Shown here: piece by piece, positions 53,068-61,789 of the stretch
How the letters are laid out: each line of letters starts with the position of its first letter
Position numbering within the stretch: position 1 is the stretch's first letter
Assembly: GCA_902785755.1 (NCBI GenBank)
Contig: CACZZO010000004.1
Coordinates: forward strand, 92,718-156,717
Source of the DNA: an uncultured Bacteroidia bacterium
GTDB lineage: Bacteria > Bacteroidota > Bacteroidia > Bacteroidales > F082
Reading direction: 5' to 3'
DNA length: 64,000 nucleotides
Notes under the pieces: generated by a model
The model's input: the letters and a program-made list of their open reading frames with translations, nothing else
Told to the model about the DNA's origin: nothing
Database searches by the model: none
Position numbers and translations under genes: made by a program

Positions 53068-54098
53068 TGGCCTATCTTAGTTTCAATAATGTACGGATTG
53101 CTGGTTTTTCGACGGGTGTTCCCAAAGAGATTCTGACCAACGAAGTAGTTTCTGACCAATATAGTGCAGAATCCTTCATTACCTCAACAGGGGTAAAGAA
53201 CCACCGTATATCCGAAAAATACACTGCGGGAGATCTCTGCTATGAAGCTTCTGAGAGACTGATTGCCGATTTGGGTTGGGATAAAAAGGAAATTGATGCA
53301 ATTATCTTTGTTTCGCAACACGCCGATTATATCCTTCCCGCTACGGCTTGCATTTTGCAGGACCGTTTGGGACTTTCCAAAGAATGTTATACGGCTGATC
53401 TTTCGCTTGGCTGTTCTGGTTGGGTTTATGGCTTGAGTTATGCCGTGTCATTGTTGGCGTGTGGTTCCATAAAAAAAGTGTTGCTGATGAGCGGAGATGC
53501 CAAACGACGTATTGCATATGTGGATCCGTTGTTTGGTCATGCAGGTGCAGTGACTGCATTGGAATATTGTGAAGGTGCTCCTGCCATTCAGTTCTATTTT
53601 GGTACCGATGGTAGTGGGTATGATGCACTTATCATCCCTGATGGCGGTGCCCGCAATCAATTTACCGACAAATCTTTTGTTCCAGAAGATGTGGACGGAC
53701 ACATGCTCAACAGACTTCAATCCAGAATGAATGGAATGGATGTCTTTTCCTTTGGAATCACCATGGGTCCAAAGTCGGTGAAACGTCTTGCTGAGCATTT
53801 TGGCTTTGATTATCAGGATTGTGATTACTACATCTTCCATCAGGCCAACCTGTTGATGAATGAAAAAATACGTACTAAGTTGAAATTGCCAGAAGAGAAA
53901 GTGCCATATTGCCTTCAGGATTTCGGAAACACAGCTTCTGCGTCTATTCCGCTCACCATTGTTTCTCAGTTGAAAGGAAAAGTTGAACAACAAAAAACGA
54001 AGTGGATTGGCTGTGGCTTTGGCGTGGGCCTTTCTTGGGGCGCAGTTTATTTTGAAACCAAGGATATTGTCATTTCCCAATTAGTAGAACTTGAATGA
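53067..54098 (+). CDS. 3-oxoacyl-ACP synthase III-like enzyme 1
   Basis: A 343-residue thiolase-fold condensing enzyme related to FabH. The catalytic triad is complete: Cys116 in LSLGCSGWVYG, His258 in YIFHQAN and Asn288 in DFGNTAS. It should condense an acyl-CoA or acyl-ACP with malonyl-ACP on the partner carrier protein. It is coupled to acyl carrier protein 1 and followed by three reductases, so it starts a short dedicated chain-building pathway rather than general fatty-acid synthesis. Confidence 0.92.
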   Translation: MAYLSFNNVRIAGFSTGVPKEILTNEVVSDQYSAESFITSTGVKNHRISEKYTAGDLCYEASERLIADLGWDKKEIDAIIFVSQHADYILPATACILQDRLGLSKECYTADLSLGCSGWVYGLSYAVSLLACGSIKKVLLMSGDAKRRIAYVDPLFGHAGAVTALEYCEGAPAIQFYFGTDGSGYDALIIPDGGARNQFTDKSFVPEDVDGHMLNRLQSRMNGMDVFSFGITMGPKSVKRLAEHFGFDYQDCDYYIFHQANLLMNEKIRTKLKLPEEKVPYCLQDFGNTASASIPLTIVSQLKGKVEQQKTKWIGCGFGVGLSWGAVYFETKDIVISQLVELE

Positions 54099-54099
54099 T

Positions 54100-54855
54100 A
54101 TGGAACACAATCCTTATTCACTAGTAGGAAAAACCATTTTAATTACTGGTGCTGGTTCTGGGATAGGTAGGGCAACAGCTGTCGAGGCTTCCCGGATGGG
54201 TGCTCGCATTATCATGGTTGATATCAATGAAGCTGGCATACAAGAAACAAGAAATATGCTTGAGAATCAACATCTCAATCATCTTTCCTATGCGATAGAC
54301 TTGTGTGACGAGGCTGCCATTTCAACGATGGTGAAAGACATTCCAGTCATAAATGGTTGTTCTAATAATGCTGGAATTACCAAGCTTACACCTATCCAAT
54401 TCATTACCCCAGAGGAAATCGAAAGAATCCACAAAGTCAATCTTGTGGCTCCAATGATGTTGACCAAGCATCTTGTCAAGTGCAAGAAGTTGGCAAAACC
54501 CTCGTCGATAGTGTTTACTGCTTCGGCAGGCGGTGTTTTTGTCGCTTCATTGGGGAATGCTGTTTATGCCACTTCAAAATGTGGTATTGATGGCTATATG
54601 CGCACCGTTGCGCTTGAGTTGGCTCCAAAAGGAATCCGTTGCAATAGCGTCAATCCTGGAATGGTTGAGACTCCTTTGATCAACCGAGGACAAGTTTCTG
54701 CTGAACAGCATGAGAAAGATAAAGAAAACTATCCTTTGGGACGCTATGGTAAGCCTGAGGATGTGGCTTTCGCCACTATCTATCTGCTTTCCGACGCTTC
54801 CTCATGGATGACAGGAACCGCTTTGAAAATTGATGGTGGACTTACATTAAAATAA
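54100..54855 (+). CDS. SDR-family oxidoreductase 1 (FabG-like)
   Basis: A 251-residue classical short-chain dehydrogenase. It has the cofactor motif TGAGSGIG at 16-23, NNAG at the end of strand 4, the catalytic Ser in FTASAGG, and Y-x3-K in AVYATSKCGIDGY. The end is SSWMTGTALKIDGGLTLK, as in FabG-type enzymes. The start at 54100 lies two bases after the ketosynthase stop. It is closely related to the next gene, and both probably reduce beta-keto acyl groups. Confidence 0.9.
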   Translation: MEHNPYSLVGKTILITGAGSGIGRATAVEASRMGARIIMVDINEAGIQETRNMLENQHLNHLSYAIDLCDEAAISTMVKDIPVINGCSNNAGITKLTPIQFITPEEIERIHKVNLVAPMMLTKHLVKCKKLAKPSSIVFTASAGGVFVASLGNAVYATSKCGIDGYMRTVALELAPKGIRCNSVNPGMVETPLINRGQVSAEQHEKDKENYPLGRYGKPEDVAFATIYLLSDASSWMTGTALKIDGGLTLK

Positions 54856-54862
54856 AAGTGTT

Positions 54863-55612
54863 ATGACCAATCCTTTTTCCCTTGAGGGTAAGACCATATT
54901 GATTACAGGTGCCGCTGGAGGCATTGGTAGTGAGACGGCCAAAGTGCTTGTCGGTTTAGGGGCGCGAGTAGTGCTTACTGATATCCGTGAGGAACCTCTA
55001 CATGCTGTTTTGGAGTCACTACCACAACCTTTCGAAGAAAAGCATGAAGCTATTCTGTCTGATTTAACCGATGAAAATAGCCTTAAGGCACTGGTGGACG
55101 CATGTCCCGCATTGGATGGTTTGGTCTGTAATGCTGGGGTTATGAAACTGACCCCTGTCCCTTTCATAACTAATGAGGAATTACAACGTATCCAAAGCAT
55201 TAATTTAAATGCTCCGATTATGTTAACGAAATCGCTGATTCGCAAGAAAAAGATCAACAAAGGAGGTTCCATCGTGTTTACTGCGAGTGCGGCTGGGATT
55301 TATAGGGTTTCCATCGGCAACGCCATATATGCCACCACGAAATGCGGCATCGACGCTTTCATGCGCACAGTGGCTTTGGAAATGGGTCCCAAGGGAATCC
55401 GCTGCAATAGTGTCAATCCTGGTATGGTTGAGACGGCTTTGATAGGTGGTTTTACGGAGGAGGAAAAACAAAAGGAGATGCAGAATTATCCCTTGAGAAG
55501 GTTTGCCAAACCTTTTGACATTGCATTGGGAGTAGCATATTTGTTATCGGATGCTTCTTCTTTTGTGACGGGTACCGCTTTGAAGATAGACGGAGGTATG
55601 ACTTTGGGATAA
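54863..55612 (+). CDS. SDR-family oxidoreductase 2 (FabG-like)
   Basis: A 249-residue SDR, a tandem paralogue of the previous one. TGAAGGIG is the cofactor motif; CNAG replaces NNAG; the active site has the Ser in VFTASAAG and YATTK. The shared RCNSVNPGMVET block and the C-terminus (SFVTGTALKIDGGMTLG) show that the two arose by duplication, after which each presumably took a different substrate or step. Confidence 0.9.
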   Translation: MTNPFSLEGKTILITGAAGGIGSETAKVLVGLGARVVLTDIREEPLHAVLESLPQPFEEKHEAILSDLTDENSLKALVDACPALDGLVCNAGVMKLTPVPFITNEELQRIQSINLNAPIMLTKSLIRKKKINKGGSIVFTASAAGIYRVSIGNAIYATTKCGIDAFMRTVALEMGPKGIRCNSVNPGMVETALIGGFTEEEKQKEMQNYPLRRFAKPFDIALGVAYLLSDASSFVTGTALKIDGGMTLG

Positions 55613-55627
55613 TAACATTGGAATAGT

Positions 55628-56386
55628 ATGGAAAGACTACTTGAAAAAAAGATTTGCCTTGTCACGGGCGCAGGCCGTGGCATAGGCCGTGTGATTGCCA
55701 ATCAACTGGCTTCCGATGGGGCAGTGGTTTATGCTGCTGACCTCGCCATGGGTGACATGGAGACATGGGCTTCAGAGAAGTCAAAAGAAAACGAAACCCG
55801 AATTGTGCCCATGGTAATGGACGTGACCGACAGTGCCGCTGTTAAGGCAGGACTTATGTCCATCCACAAGACCGAAGGACGGATTGATGTGGTAGTGAAC
55901 AATGCCGCTATTATCCAAAACCAAAAGTTGGGCATGGTGACCAAGCCGTTGCTTGAAAAGATGTATGCCGTCAATGTATTTGCCGTCATCGATATGATGC
56001 AGATTGCCTCGCGCTTGATGGCTCGCACTGGAGGCGGAAGTATCGTCAACATTGCTTCAATTACAGGTGTGGTAGGCTCTCCTGGTCAGGTGGCATATAG
56101 TTCTACCAAAGGTGCGGTCATCGCAGCTACTAAGAGTGCCGCTAAAGAGCTTTCACCCATGCAGATTAGGGTGAACGCCGTTGCTCCGGGCATTATCAAA
56201 ACGGAACGCTTCGAGGAACTCTACGAAGCCTCGGGCGACAAGATAGACCAACGCATCAGTCGTATTGCCCTTGGGCGTTTGGGCACACCTCAGGATGTAG
56301 CCAACGCCGTGGCTTTTCTTGCCTCCGATAGGGCATCGTATATCAGCGGACATATCCTTGGGGTGGATGGCTGCGCGTCAATTTAG
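55628..56386 (+). CDS. SDR-family oxidoreductase 3 (FabG-like)
   Basis: A 252-residue SDR from a different branch than the two before it. It has TGAGRGIG for cofactor, NNAA, Ser in NIASITG, and Y-x3-K in VAYSSTKGAV. The end is YISGHILGVDGCASI. Three reductases in a row imply several reduction steps or several acyl products. It is followed by a short micro-repeat spacer and the AMP-forming ligase. Confidence 0.9.
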   Translation: MERLLEKKICLVTGAGRGIGRVIANQLASDGAVVYAADLAMGDMETWASEKSKENETRIVPMVMDVTDSAAVKAGLMSIHKTEGRIDVVVNNAAIIQNQKLGMVTKPLLEKMYAVNVFAVIDMMQIASRLMARTGGGSIVNIASITGVVGSPGQVAYSSTKGAVIAATKSAAKELSPMQIRVNAVAPGIIKTERFEELYEASGDKIDQRISRIALGRLGTPQDVANAVAFLASDRASYISGHILGVDGCASI

Positions 56387-56415
56387 TTTAAAGTTTAGGG
56401 TTTAGAGTTGGAACA

Positions 56416-57795
56416 ATGTTCTTAGATTTAGATAAGAAAGACCGTAGCAAGGTAGCTGTCATTGACGACAGCGGAGAACAGCTGACCTACGGTGACCTTT
56501 GCGATTTCTCAGAGGAGTTTAAGAAACAACTGCCGAAGCGGTCGTTGATATTCCTTATGGCCGAGAATTGCAATGGTTCTCTACTGGGTTATCTTGGTTC
56601 GCTTTCCAACGGCATCGTTCCGCTCATTCTAAGTGCCAAGACGGAAGAGAGTCTTTTTACCGCCTTATATAATCTCTACCAGCCCGAATACCTTTGGGTT
56701 CCTAATGAGATGGTCGAGAAACTGGGCTATGAAATGGTGTTTTCGTCACAAGGTTACTCCCTGCTGAAAACAGGAAATGCACCAGTGGCCATGCATCCAG
56801 ACCTCGCTTTGCTATTGCCTACCTCGGGCTCTACTGGAAGTCCCAAGTTGGTACGCCACAGCCTGCACAACATTGAGGCCAATGCTGATAACGTGAGGCG
56901 ATTGTTTCAAATGGACGGTACCGAAAAGGCCATGGCCATCCTGCCCATGCACTATACCATGGGGCTGTCGGTCATCGCGAGCCATTTGTTGGCAGGAGCA
57001 ACCTTGTTGCTCTCAGGTCGCTCCCTCTTGGACAAGGGCTTTTGGACCATGCTGAAAGAAGCTACCAGTTTCACGGGTGTGCCATACAGCTACGAGCTAC
57101 TGATGAAGATGCGCTTCACAAGGATGGATTTGCCCAACCTACAAATTATCACCCAAGGCGGAGGCAAGCTAACCGAGGAGATGTTTAAAAGTTTGGCGCA
57201 GTATGCGCATGACAAGGGTAAGAAGTTCATTGCCACCTACGGACAGTCAGAATGTACTGCGCGTATGGCGTATCTTCCTGCTGAACTGGCTATGGAAAAA
57301 ACTTGTAGCATTGGAATGGCTGAGCCAGGAGGACAGTTGTCCATAATTGATGAAAACGGTAATGAGACTTTTGAAGGCGAAGCAACCGGTGAAATGGTGT
57401 ATCGAGGCGAGAATGTGACTATGGGCTATGCCAATAGTAGGGAAGACCTGCTCAAAGGCGATGAAAACCAAGGTGTGATGCACACGGGCGACCTCGCCCG
57501 ACGTGATGCTGACGGTTGCTATTTTATCGTGGGACGTTTGAAGCGCTTCCTGAAAATCTTCGGATTGCGTATCGGCTTGGATGAGGTGGAGAATCTCATC
57601 AAGTCGGAATACGGCATCGACTGCTATTGCAAGGGCAATGATGAAAAGTTGATCGTTCTTGTCACAAAGCCCGAGCTTGTCGATGTGTTGCCAGCGTTCA
57701 TCGAAGAGAAGACACATCTGTTCCATAAGAACATAGATATACAGTTTGTTGACGCTATCCTGCGCAACGAGGCTGGAAAAGTGATAAATCAATAA
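56416..57795 (+). CDS. AMP-forming acyl ligase (ANL superfamily)
   Basis: A 459-residue adenylating enzyme, somewhat shorter than typical acyl-CoA synthetases. The P-loop is LLPTSGSTGSPKLV. The A4-A5 region is GVPYSYELL and TYGQSECTARM, the hinge has HTGDLARRD, and the catalytic lysine sits near the C-terminus in NEAGKVINQ. It should activate a carboxylic acid and pass it to CoA or to the carrier protein encoded immediately downstream. This gives the module a starter-unit loading step. Confidence 0.88.
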   Translation: MFLDLDKKDRSKVAVIDDSGEQLTYGDLCDFSEEFKKQLPKRSLIFLMAENCNGSLLGYLGSLSNGIVPLILSAKTEESLFTALYNLYQPEYLWVPNEMVEKLGYEMVFSSQGYSLLKTGNAPVAMHPDLALLLPTSGSTGSPKLVRHSLHNIEANADNVRRLFQMDGTEKAMAILPMHYTMGLSVIASHLLAGATLLLSGRSLLDKGFWTMLKEATSFTGVPYSYELLMKMRFTRMDLPNLQIITQGGGKLTEEMFKSLAQYAHDKGKKFIATYGQSECTARMAYLPAELAMEKTCSIGMAEPGGQLSIIDENGNETFEGEATGEMVYRGENVTMGYANSREDLLKGDENQGVMHTGDLARRDADGCYFIVGRLKRFLKIFGLRIGLDEVENLIKSEYGIDCYCKGNDEKLIVLVTKPELVDVLPAFIEEKTHLFHKNIDIQFVDAILRNEAGKVINQ

Positions 57796-57817
57796 ATATC
57801 AATATAAAAGTTTAATC

Positions 57818-58057
57818 ATGAATAATTTAGAAAAACTGAACAATATCTTCTGCGAAGTGTTTTCCGTGGATGTTTCGGCTTTAGGTGCCGGTTTCGACAA
57901 CAAAGCCATCGATGGTTGGGATAGCGTGCGCCAATTGAGCCTCACTTCTGCTGTTGAGGATGCTTTCGACATCATGCTCGACCCAGAGGACATCCTCGAG
58001 TTTACCTCTTATGACAATGCCAAGGCCATCCTCGGCAAATACGAAATCGAATTGTAA
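57818..58057 (+). CDS. Acyl carrier protein 2
   Basis: A 79-residue acyl carrier protein with the pantetheine site DGWDSVRQLSLTSAVE; Ser36 is the attachment residue and the preceding Asp is present, unlike in carrier protein 1. Its stop shares a base with the next start (TAATG). It is probably loaded by the ligase before it and used by ketosynthase 2. Confidence 0.9.
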   Translation: MNNLEKLNNIFCEVFSVDVSALGAGFDNKAIDGWDSVRQLSLTSAVEDAFDIMLDPEDILEFTSYDNAKAILGKYEIEL

Positions 58058-59112
58058 TGGCACTTTGGGAAATCAAGAATGTGGCAGTGCGCGGCGTGAC
58101 GGGCACCGTCCCGAACCATGCGGTGAAGACCGCCGACTTCGACATCTTCACCCAGGAAGAAGCCGATATCTTTGACAACACGGTTGGCATCAAGAACCGT
58201 TATATCGGTCCTGACGACATTTGTACCTCTGACCTTTGCTTTGATGCGGCTGAGCGCCTAATAGCGGCTTTGGGTTGGGAGAAGGAGAGTATCGATGTTT
58301 TGGTGTTTGGCTCAGTGACGGGCGACTACAAGACCCCGCCAACGGCAGGCATCCTGCAACATCGTTTGGGTTTGCCGACAAGCACATTCGTGCTCGACAT
58401 CCCAATGGGTTGTTGCGGTAGCATGTACGCCATCAACGTGGCGGGCAACCTGCTCAGTGCCGGTTCGGTGAAACGTGCTCTGTTGTTGGTAGGCGATACA
58501 GCGCTTCGCATGGGTTCGCTAAAGGACAAGAGTCGTGTGCCTTTGTTTGGTGACAGCGGTACGGCTATGGCCTTGGAGTATGATCCGACAGCTGAGGATA
58601 TCGTCATCGAGTTCAACACCTTGGGTTCTGGATACGAAGCCTTGATTACGCCGCATGGCGGATTCAGGCATCCCATCACAACGGAATCGTTTATCGAGGA
58701 AGACTTCGGAAACGGCATCATTCGTGCCCCGAAAGACACTTTGATTAGCGGCATGGATGTGTTCTCATTCGCCATCTCTCGTCCTCCCATCAGTACTAAG
58801 AAGATGATGGAAAAATATGAGTTGACTACGGAGAATGTAGATTATTTCCTTATCCATCAAGCCAACAAGCTCATTGTGGACCGTATTGTTAAAAAGCTCA
58901 AGCTTCCGTTGGAGAAAACCCCATACGATTTGCAAGAGTTTGGCAACTTGGGCGGAGCTTCCGTGCCTATGCTGATGACTTATAATCTTCGAGAAGAATT
59001 ACAATCCCGACCGCTTACCCTACTTTGCTCATCCTTTGGCCTTGGCCTCACTTGGGGCACGATGATACTGAAGACTCAGAAGATGGTGGTGCTGGAGGTT
59101 GAAAAGATATAG
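58057..59112 (+). CDS. 3-oxoacyl-ACP synthase III-like enzyme 2
   Basis: A 351-residue FabH-like condensing enzyme with the triad Cys119 in PMGCCGSMY, His267 in FLIHQAN and Asn297 in EFGNLGG. It has only moderate similarity to ketosynthase 1, so it is not a recent duplicate. The 3' end (LLCSSFGLGLTWGTMILKTQ to the stop) is notable: two degenerate copies of this tail occur downstream at 61184 and 61790, each following another cassette. Confidence 0.92.
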   Translation: MALWEIKNVAVRGVTGTVPNHAVKTADFDIFTQEEADIFDNTVGIKNRYIGPDDICTSDLCFDAAERLIAALGWEKESIDVLVFGSVTGDYKTPPTAGILQHRLGLPTSTFVLDIPMGCCGSMYAINVAGNLLSAGSVKRALLLVGDTALRMGSLKDKSRVPLFGDSGTAMALEYDPTAEDIVIEFNTLGSGYEALITPHGGFRHPITTESFIEEDFGNGIIRAPKDTLISGMDVFSFAISRPPISTKKMMEKYELTTENVDYFLIHQANKLIVDRIVKKLKLPLEKTPYDLQEFGNLGGASVPMLMTYNLREELQSRPLTLLCSSFGLGLTWGTMILKTQKMVVLEVEKI

Positions 59113-59114
59113 AA

Positions 59115-59133
59115 TTTGAGAAAATTTCTCAAA
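59115..59133. promoter_or_regulatory. Palindrome TTTGAGAAA-A-TTTCTCAAA upstream of rloA-like gene
   Basis: Two perfect nine-base arms separated by one A. It could be an operator, as a third half-site recurs at 59177-59185. A weak terminator of the ketosynthase operon (stem followed by A rather than T on the plus strand) is the alternative. Confidence 0.5.
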
Positions 59134-59160
59134 AAACTGCACTAAATAAATAAAATTTTC

Positions 59161-59168
59161 TATTTTTG
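59161..59168 (+). promoter_or_regulatory. -7 promoter box for the rloA-rloB pair
   Basis: TATTTTTG matches TAnnTTTG, only 16 bases before the ATG, so the transcript is nearly leaderless. The box lies between the palindrome and the extra half-site. Confidence 0.65.
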
Positions 59169-59176
59169 CACAAAAT

Positions 59177-59185
59177 TTTGAGAAA
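59177..59185 (+). promoter_or_regulatory. Third TTTGAGAAA half-site at the start codon
   Basis: Same nine-base word as the left arm of the palindrome at 59115. It ends on the A of the ATG and would overlap the expected transcription start region. Confidence 0.4.
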
Positions 59186-60444
59186 TGTTGGTAGATTTCA
59201 CCGTCAAGAATTTTCGCTCATTTAAGCAAGAGAGGACATTTAGTATGGAAGCAAGCTCAATTGCTGAGCATAAGACTTCCGTAAAAACATTAGGCAGATA
59301 TAAGGTTTTGCCATTAGCGGTTTTATATGGTGCCAATTCGAGCGGTAAGAGCAATCTGATAAAAGCACTTGGGTGCATGAACCGTATGGTCTATAATTCC
59401 GTTAAATTAAATGAAACAGACTTTTTACCTTATAGCCCTTTTGCTTTGGATGAAAGCTCCGAGAAGCAGCCTACATTTTTTGAAATACAGTTTATTAAAG
59501 GCGAGGCACTCTACCGATATGGTTTTGAATATAATACAAAGGAAATAATCTCGGAATGGCTGTATGAAAAGCGTTTTGGTGAAAAAGAATACAACCTGTT
59601 TATCCGATCTCATGATTACATAGAAGTGTCACGTACAAGATTCGCGGAGGGGATTGGGAAAGACAAACTGACCAATTCCAACCGTTTGTTTCTTTCATTG
59701 GTAGCCCAGCTCAAGGGAGAAAAATCCATAATGATTATGGATTGGTTTGGATATCTAAATGTTTTGTCTGGCCTTGATGGCGAAGGTTATGCCGGGTTTA
59801 CATTGGGGATGTTTTATAAAGGCTTGGAAGGTGTTGAAGAGGCAACAGCTTTCTTTAAGAAATTACAATTGGGCTTCAATCGATTTGAAGTAAGAAAAAG
59901 TGTTTTTCCGAAAGAAGTATTGGAAAAGGCTCCTACAGAATTCAAGGATAGGGTAAAGGAAGGAAAAGTGGTTGACACGTTAACATCCCATAGTGTTTTT
60001 GACGATTCTGGCCAAGTGATTGGTGAAAAGATGTTTGATGAAGACGAGATGGAATCAGAGGGTACGAAAAAAGTTATAGAAATGTCGGGGCCGATTTTCG
60101 ACACTTTGAGAGAGGGCAAGATTCTTGTGGTTGACGAGCTGGATGCAAAGTTGCATCCTTTGCTGACCAGAAACATTGTTCTTCTGTTCATGAATCCGGA
60201 AACAAACAAGCATAATGCACAATTGGTTTTTGCCACGCATGATACCAACTTGCTTGACCTTAAACTCATACGTCGTGACCAAATTTGGTTTGCAGAAAAA
60301 AATGCGTGTGATTCAACAGACATTTATTCCTTGGTGGAATTTAAGGATGAAAAAGGCAACACCGTTCGCAATGACAGAAGTATTGGAAGAGATTATATCA
60401 CAGGTCGATATGGTGCCATTCCTTTTATTGGGAGGACGAGTTGA
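59185..60444 (+). CDS. AAA-family ATPase, RloA/AbiLi-like
   Basis: A 419-residue ABC/OLD-type ATPase, the first half of a two-gene defence pair. The start LVDFTVKNFRSFKQ is the usual opening. Walker A is GANSSGKS at 49-56, Walker B is ILVVDELDAKLHP, and the switch histidine is in FATHDTNLL. The family partners with RloB-type TOPRIM proteins in RloAB and AbiL systems, which cause abortive infection. The stop overlaps the rloB-like start (TGATG). It has its own promoter and unlike its neighbours has no role in polysaccharide synthesis. Confidence 0.88.
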   Translation: MLVDFTVKNFRSFKQERTFSMEASSIAEHKTSVKTLGRYKVLPLAVLYGANSSGKSNLIKALGCMNRMVYNSVKLNETDFLPYSPFALDESSEKQPTFFEIQFIKGEALYRYGFEYNTKEIISEWLYEKRFGEKEYNLFIRSHDYIEVSRTRFAEGIGKDKLTNSNRLFLSLVAQLKGEKSIMIMDWFGYLNVLSGLDGEGYAGFTLGMFYKGLEGVEEATAFFKKLQLGFNRFEVRKSVFPKEVLEKAPTEFKDRVKEGKVVDTLTSHSVFDDSGQVIGEKMFDEDEMESEGTKKVIEMSGPIFDTLREGKILVVDELDAKLHPLLTRNIVLLFMNPETNKHNAQLVFATHDTNLLDLKLIRRDQIWFAEKNACDSTDIYSLVEFKDEKGNTVRNDRSIGRDYITGRYGAIPFIGRTS

Positions 60445-61166
60445 TGGGACATTCGAGAAAAGAGGAAATAGCCCAGCTGAAAAAGGAACGGAAAGAAGCC
60501 AAGGCTGCAAAAAAACGCAAAGAAAACACGCGTGCTAAGTTGGTACGCTTTTTGATTGTTTGTGAAGGAAAAAGAACCGAGCCCAATTATTTTCAAGCGT
60601 TGATTGCCAATCAAGCTTCTGTTGTTCGGGAAGTGTCGGTAGAAGGTGAAGGATGTGCCACGGTGCCATTGGTAAAAAGGACTTTGGAAATCAAGGAAGA
60701 GCTGGAAAAGGAAAGAGACATGCAATTTGACCGGGTTTGGGTTGTTTTCGACAAAGACGATTTCACCGATTTCAATGATGCCATCAATTTGGCCAAACGA
60801 TTTAAGTTCAGATCGGCATGGACCAACGAAGCTTTCGAGCTTTGGTATTATCTTCATTTTGAGTATTTGGACACAGCGATTAGCCGTCACGACTATATCC
60901 AAAGGCTTCAGAAAGTGATACGTAAAAGGTTGGGTGATAATAGTTATAAGTACCAAAAGAAAGACCCCAACATTTATAACTTGTTGCAAGAGCTTGGAAG
61001 TGAGGATTTGGCCAAAAGATATGCTATAAGGTTGCGCGAGCTACACAAAGATAAAGGAAATGATTATGCCAGCCAAAAGCCAAGAACCGAAGTGGATTTG
61101 CTTGTTGAGGAATTGGAACATCCGGAAGAATTGCTGAAGAAACTGTATCAAGAAAAAGCAGAATGA
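60444..61166 (+). CDS. RloB/AbiLii-like TOPRIM protein
   Basis: A 240-residue RloB-family protein. A highly charged lysine-rich N-terminus (residues 5-32) precedes FLIVCEGKRTEPNYF, where Glu41 is the TOPRIM glutamate. The second motif is VWVVFDKDDF with Asp103 and Asp105. SAWTNEAFELWYYLHF is the conserved late RloB block. In RloAB/AbiL-type systems this protein is the presumed nuclease effector. ATG 60444 was chosen over an overlapping TTG because it couples to the ATPase stop. Confidence 0.88.
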   Translation: MGHSRKEEIAQLKKERKEAKAAKKRKENTRAKLVRFLIVCEGKRTEPNYFQALIANQASVVREVSVEGEGCATVPLVKRTLEIKEELEKERDMQFDRVWVVFDKDDFTDFNDAINLAKRFKFRSAWTNEAFELWYYLHFEYLDTAISRHDYIQRLQKVIRKRLGDNSYKYQKKDPNIYNLLQELGSEDLAKRYAIRLRELHKDKGNDYASQKPRTEVDLLVEELEHPEELLKKLYQEKAE

Positions 61167-61183
61167 ACATAATTAGTGATTTG

Positions 61184-61276
61184 CTTCTTTGCTTATCTTT
61201 CGGCCTCGGCTTGACCTGGGGCACGATGATTTTGAGAACGCATAAGATGGTAGTGCTAGAGGTTGGGAAGATTTGA
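61184..61276 (+). pseudogene. Stray ketosynthase III 3' end (tail copy 2)
   Basis: 30 codons and a stop that read LLCLSFGLGLTWGTMILRTH and on to VGKI. By my count 26 of 30 residues and 72 of 93 bases match the last 93 bases of ketosynthase 2 (59020-59112), with no gap. Nothing of the rest of the gene is present. It follows the rloB-like stop by 17 bases. Confidence 0.8.
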
Positions 61277-61317
61277 TTTTTTTAAAGTAAATAAAGAAAA
61301 GAATACTTGCAAGATAA

Positions 61318-61719
61318 TGCAAGAGATTTGCAGTTGGCATTATTGATAAAGACAAAAAAGAGATTAGTTATTTGAAAGAGTTTTCACTAATAGCCAACAC
61401 GCAACAAATCTACCGGTTTAAACACAAAGAAAAACCACATTATATCATACAGATTGCTCCTGCGGTAGAAAAATTCATTTTGGCCGCTGTAGCAGAAAAA
61501 GGCATCAAACTGTCTGATTATGCATTGCCTACAGACTTCGAGGAATTGAAGAAAAGGACAAAATCTGTTGAATCAAAACAAGATGTCGTTTTTCGGGAAC
61601 TGTTCAAGAATATTTCGGATAGTTCAAATATGATGACTCTGAGAAAGGTGCTTCAATATCTTGTTAAGAACACATATTATGTGGATATTGAATCGTTAAA
61701 GGTTTTACTTGTTGGATGA
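61318..61719 (+). pseudogene. N-terminally truncated protein of unknown family (decayed cassette)
   Basis: An open frame of 134 codons with no plausible ATG start. The first in-frame start-like codon is a TTG at 61372. It begins FAVGIIDKDKKEISYL, reminiscent of a TOPRIM-type acidic strand, and continues IYRFKHKEKPHYIIQIAPAVEKFIL, a region rich in charged residues. I do not recognise the family with certainty. Its position between two stray ketosynthase tails suggests it is the surviving 3' part of a second two-gene cassette like the RloAB pair. Confidence 0.5.
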
Positions 61720-61789
61720 ATACGTCCTCCTTTGTTCATAGTTGGTTGGACGATATGCCTACAAGTATTTGATTTGTTTAGAATAAGAT

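Noticed and set aside
59113..61183. Integrative element with attL/attR at the ketosynthase end
   Set aside because: No integrase is encoded, and the two tails differ at 21 of 93 positions by hand count, too many for a recent att duplication; homologous exchange fits better.
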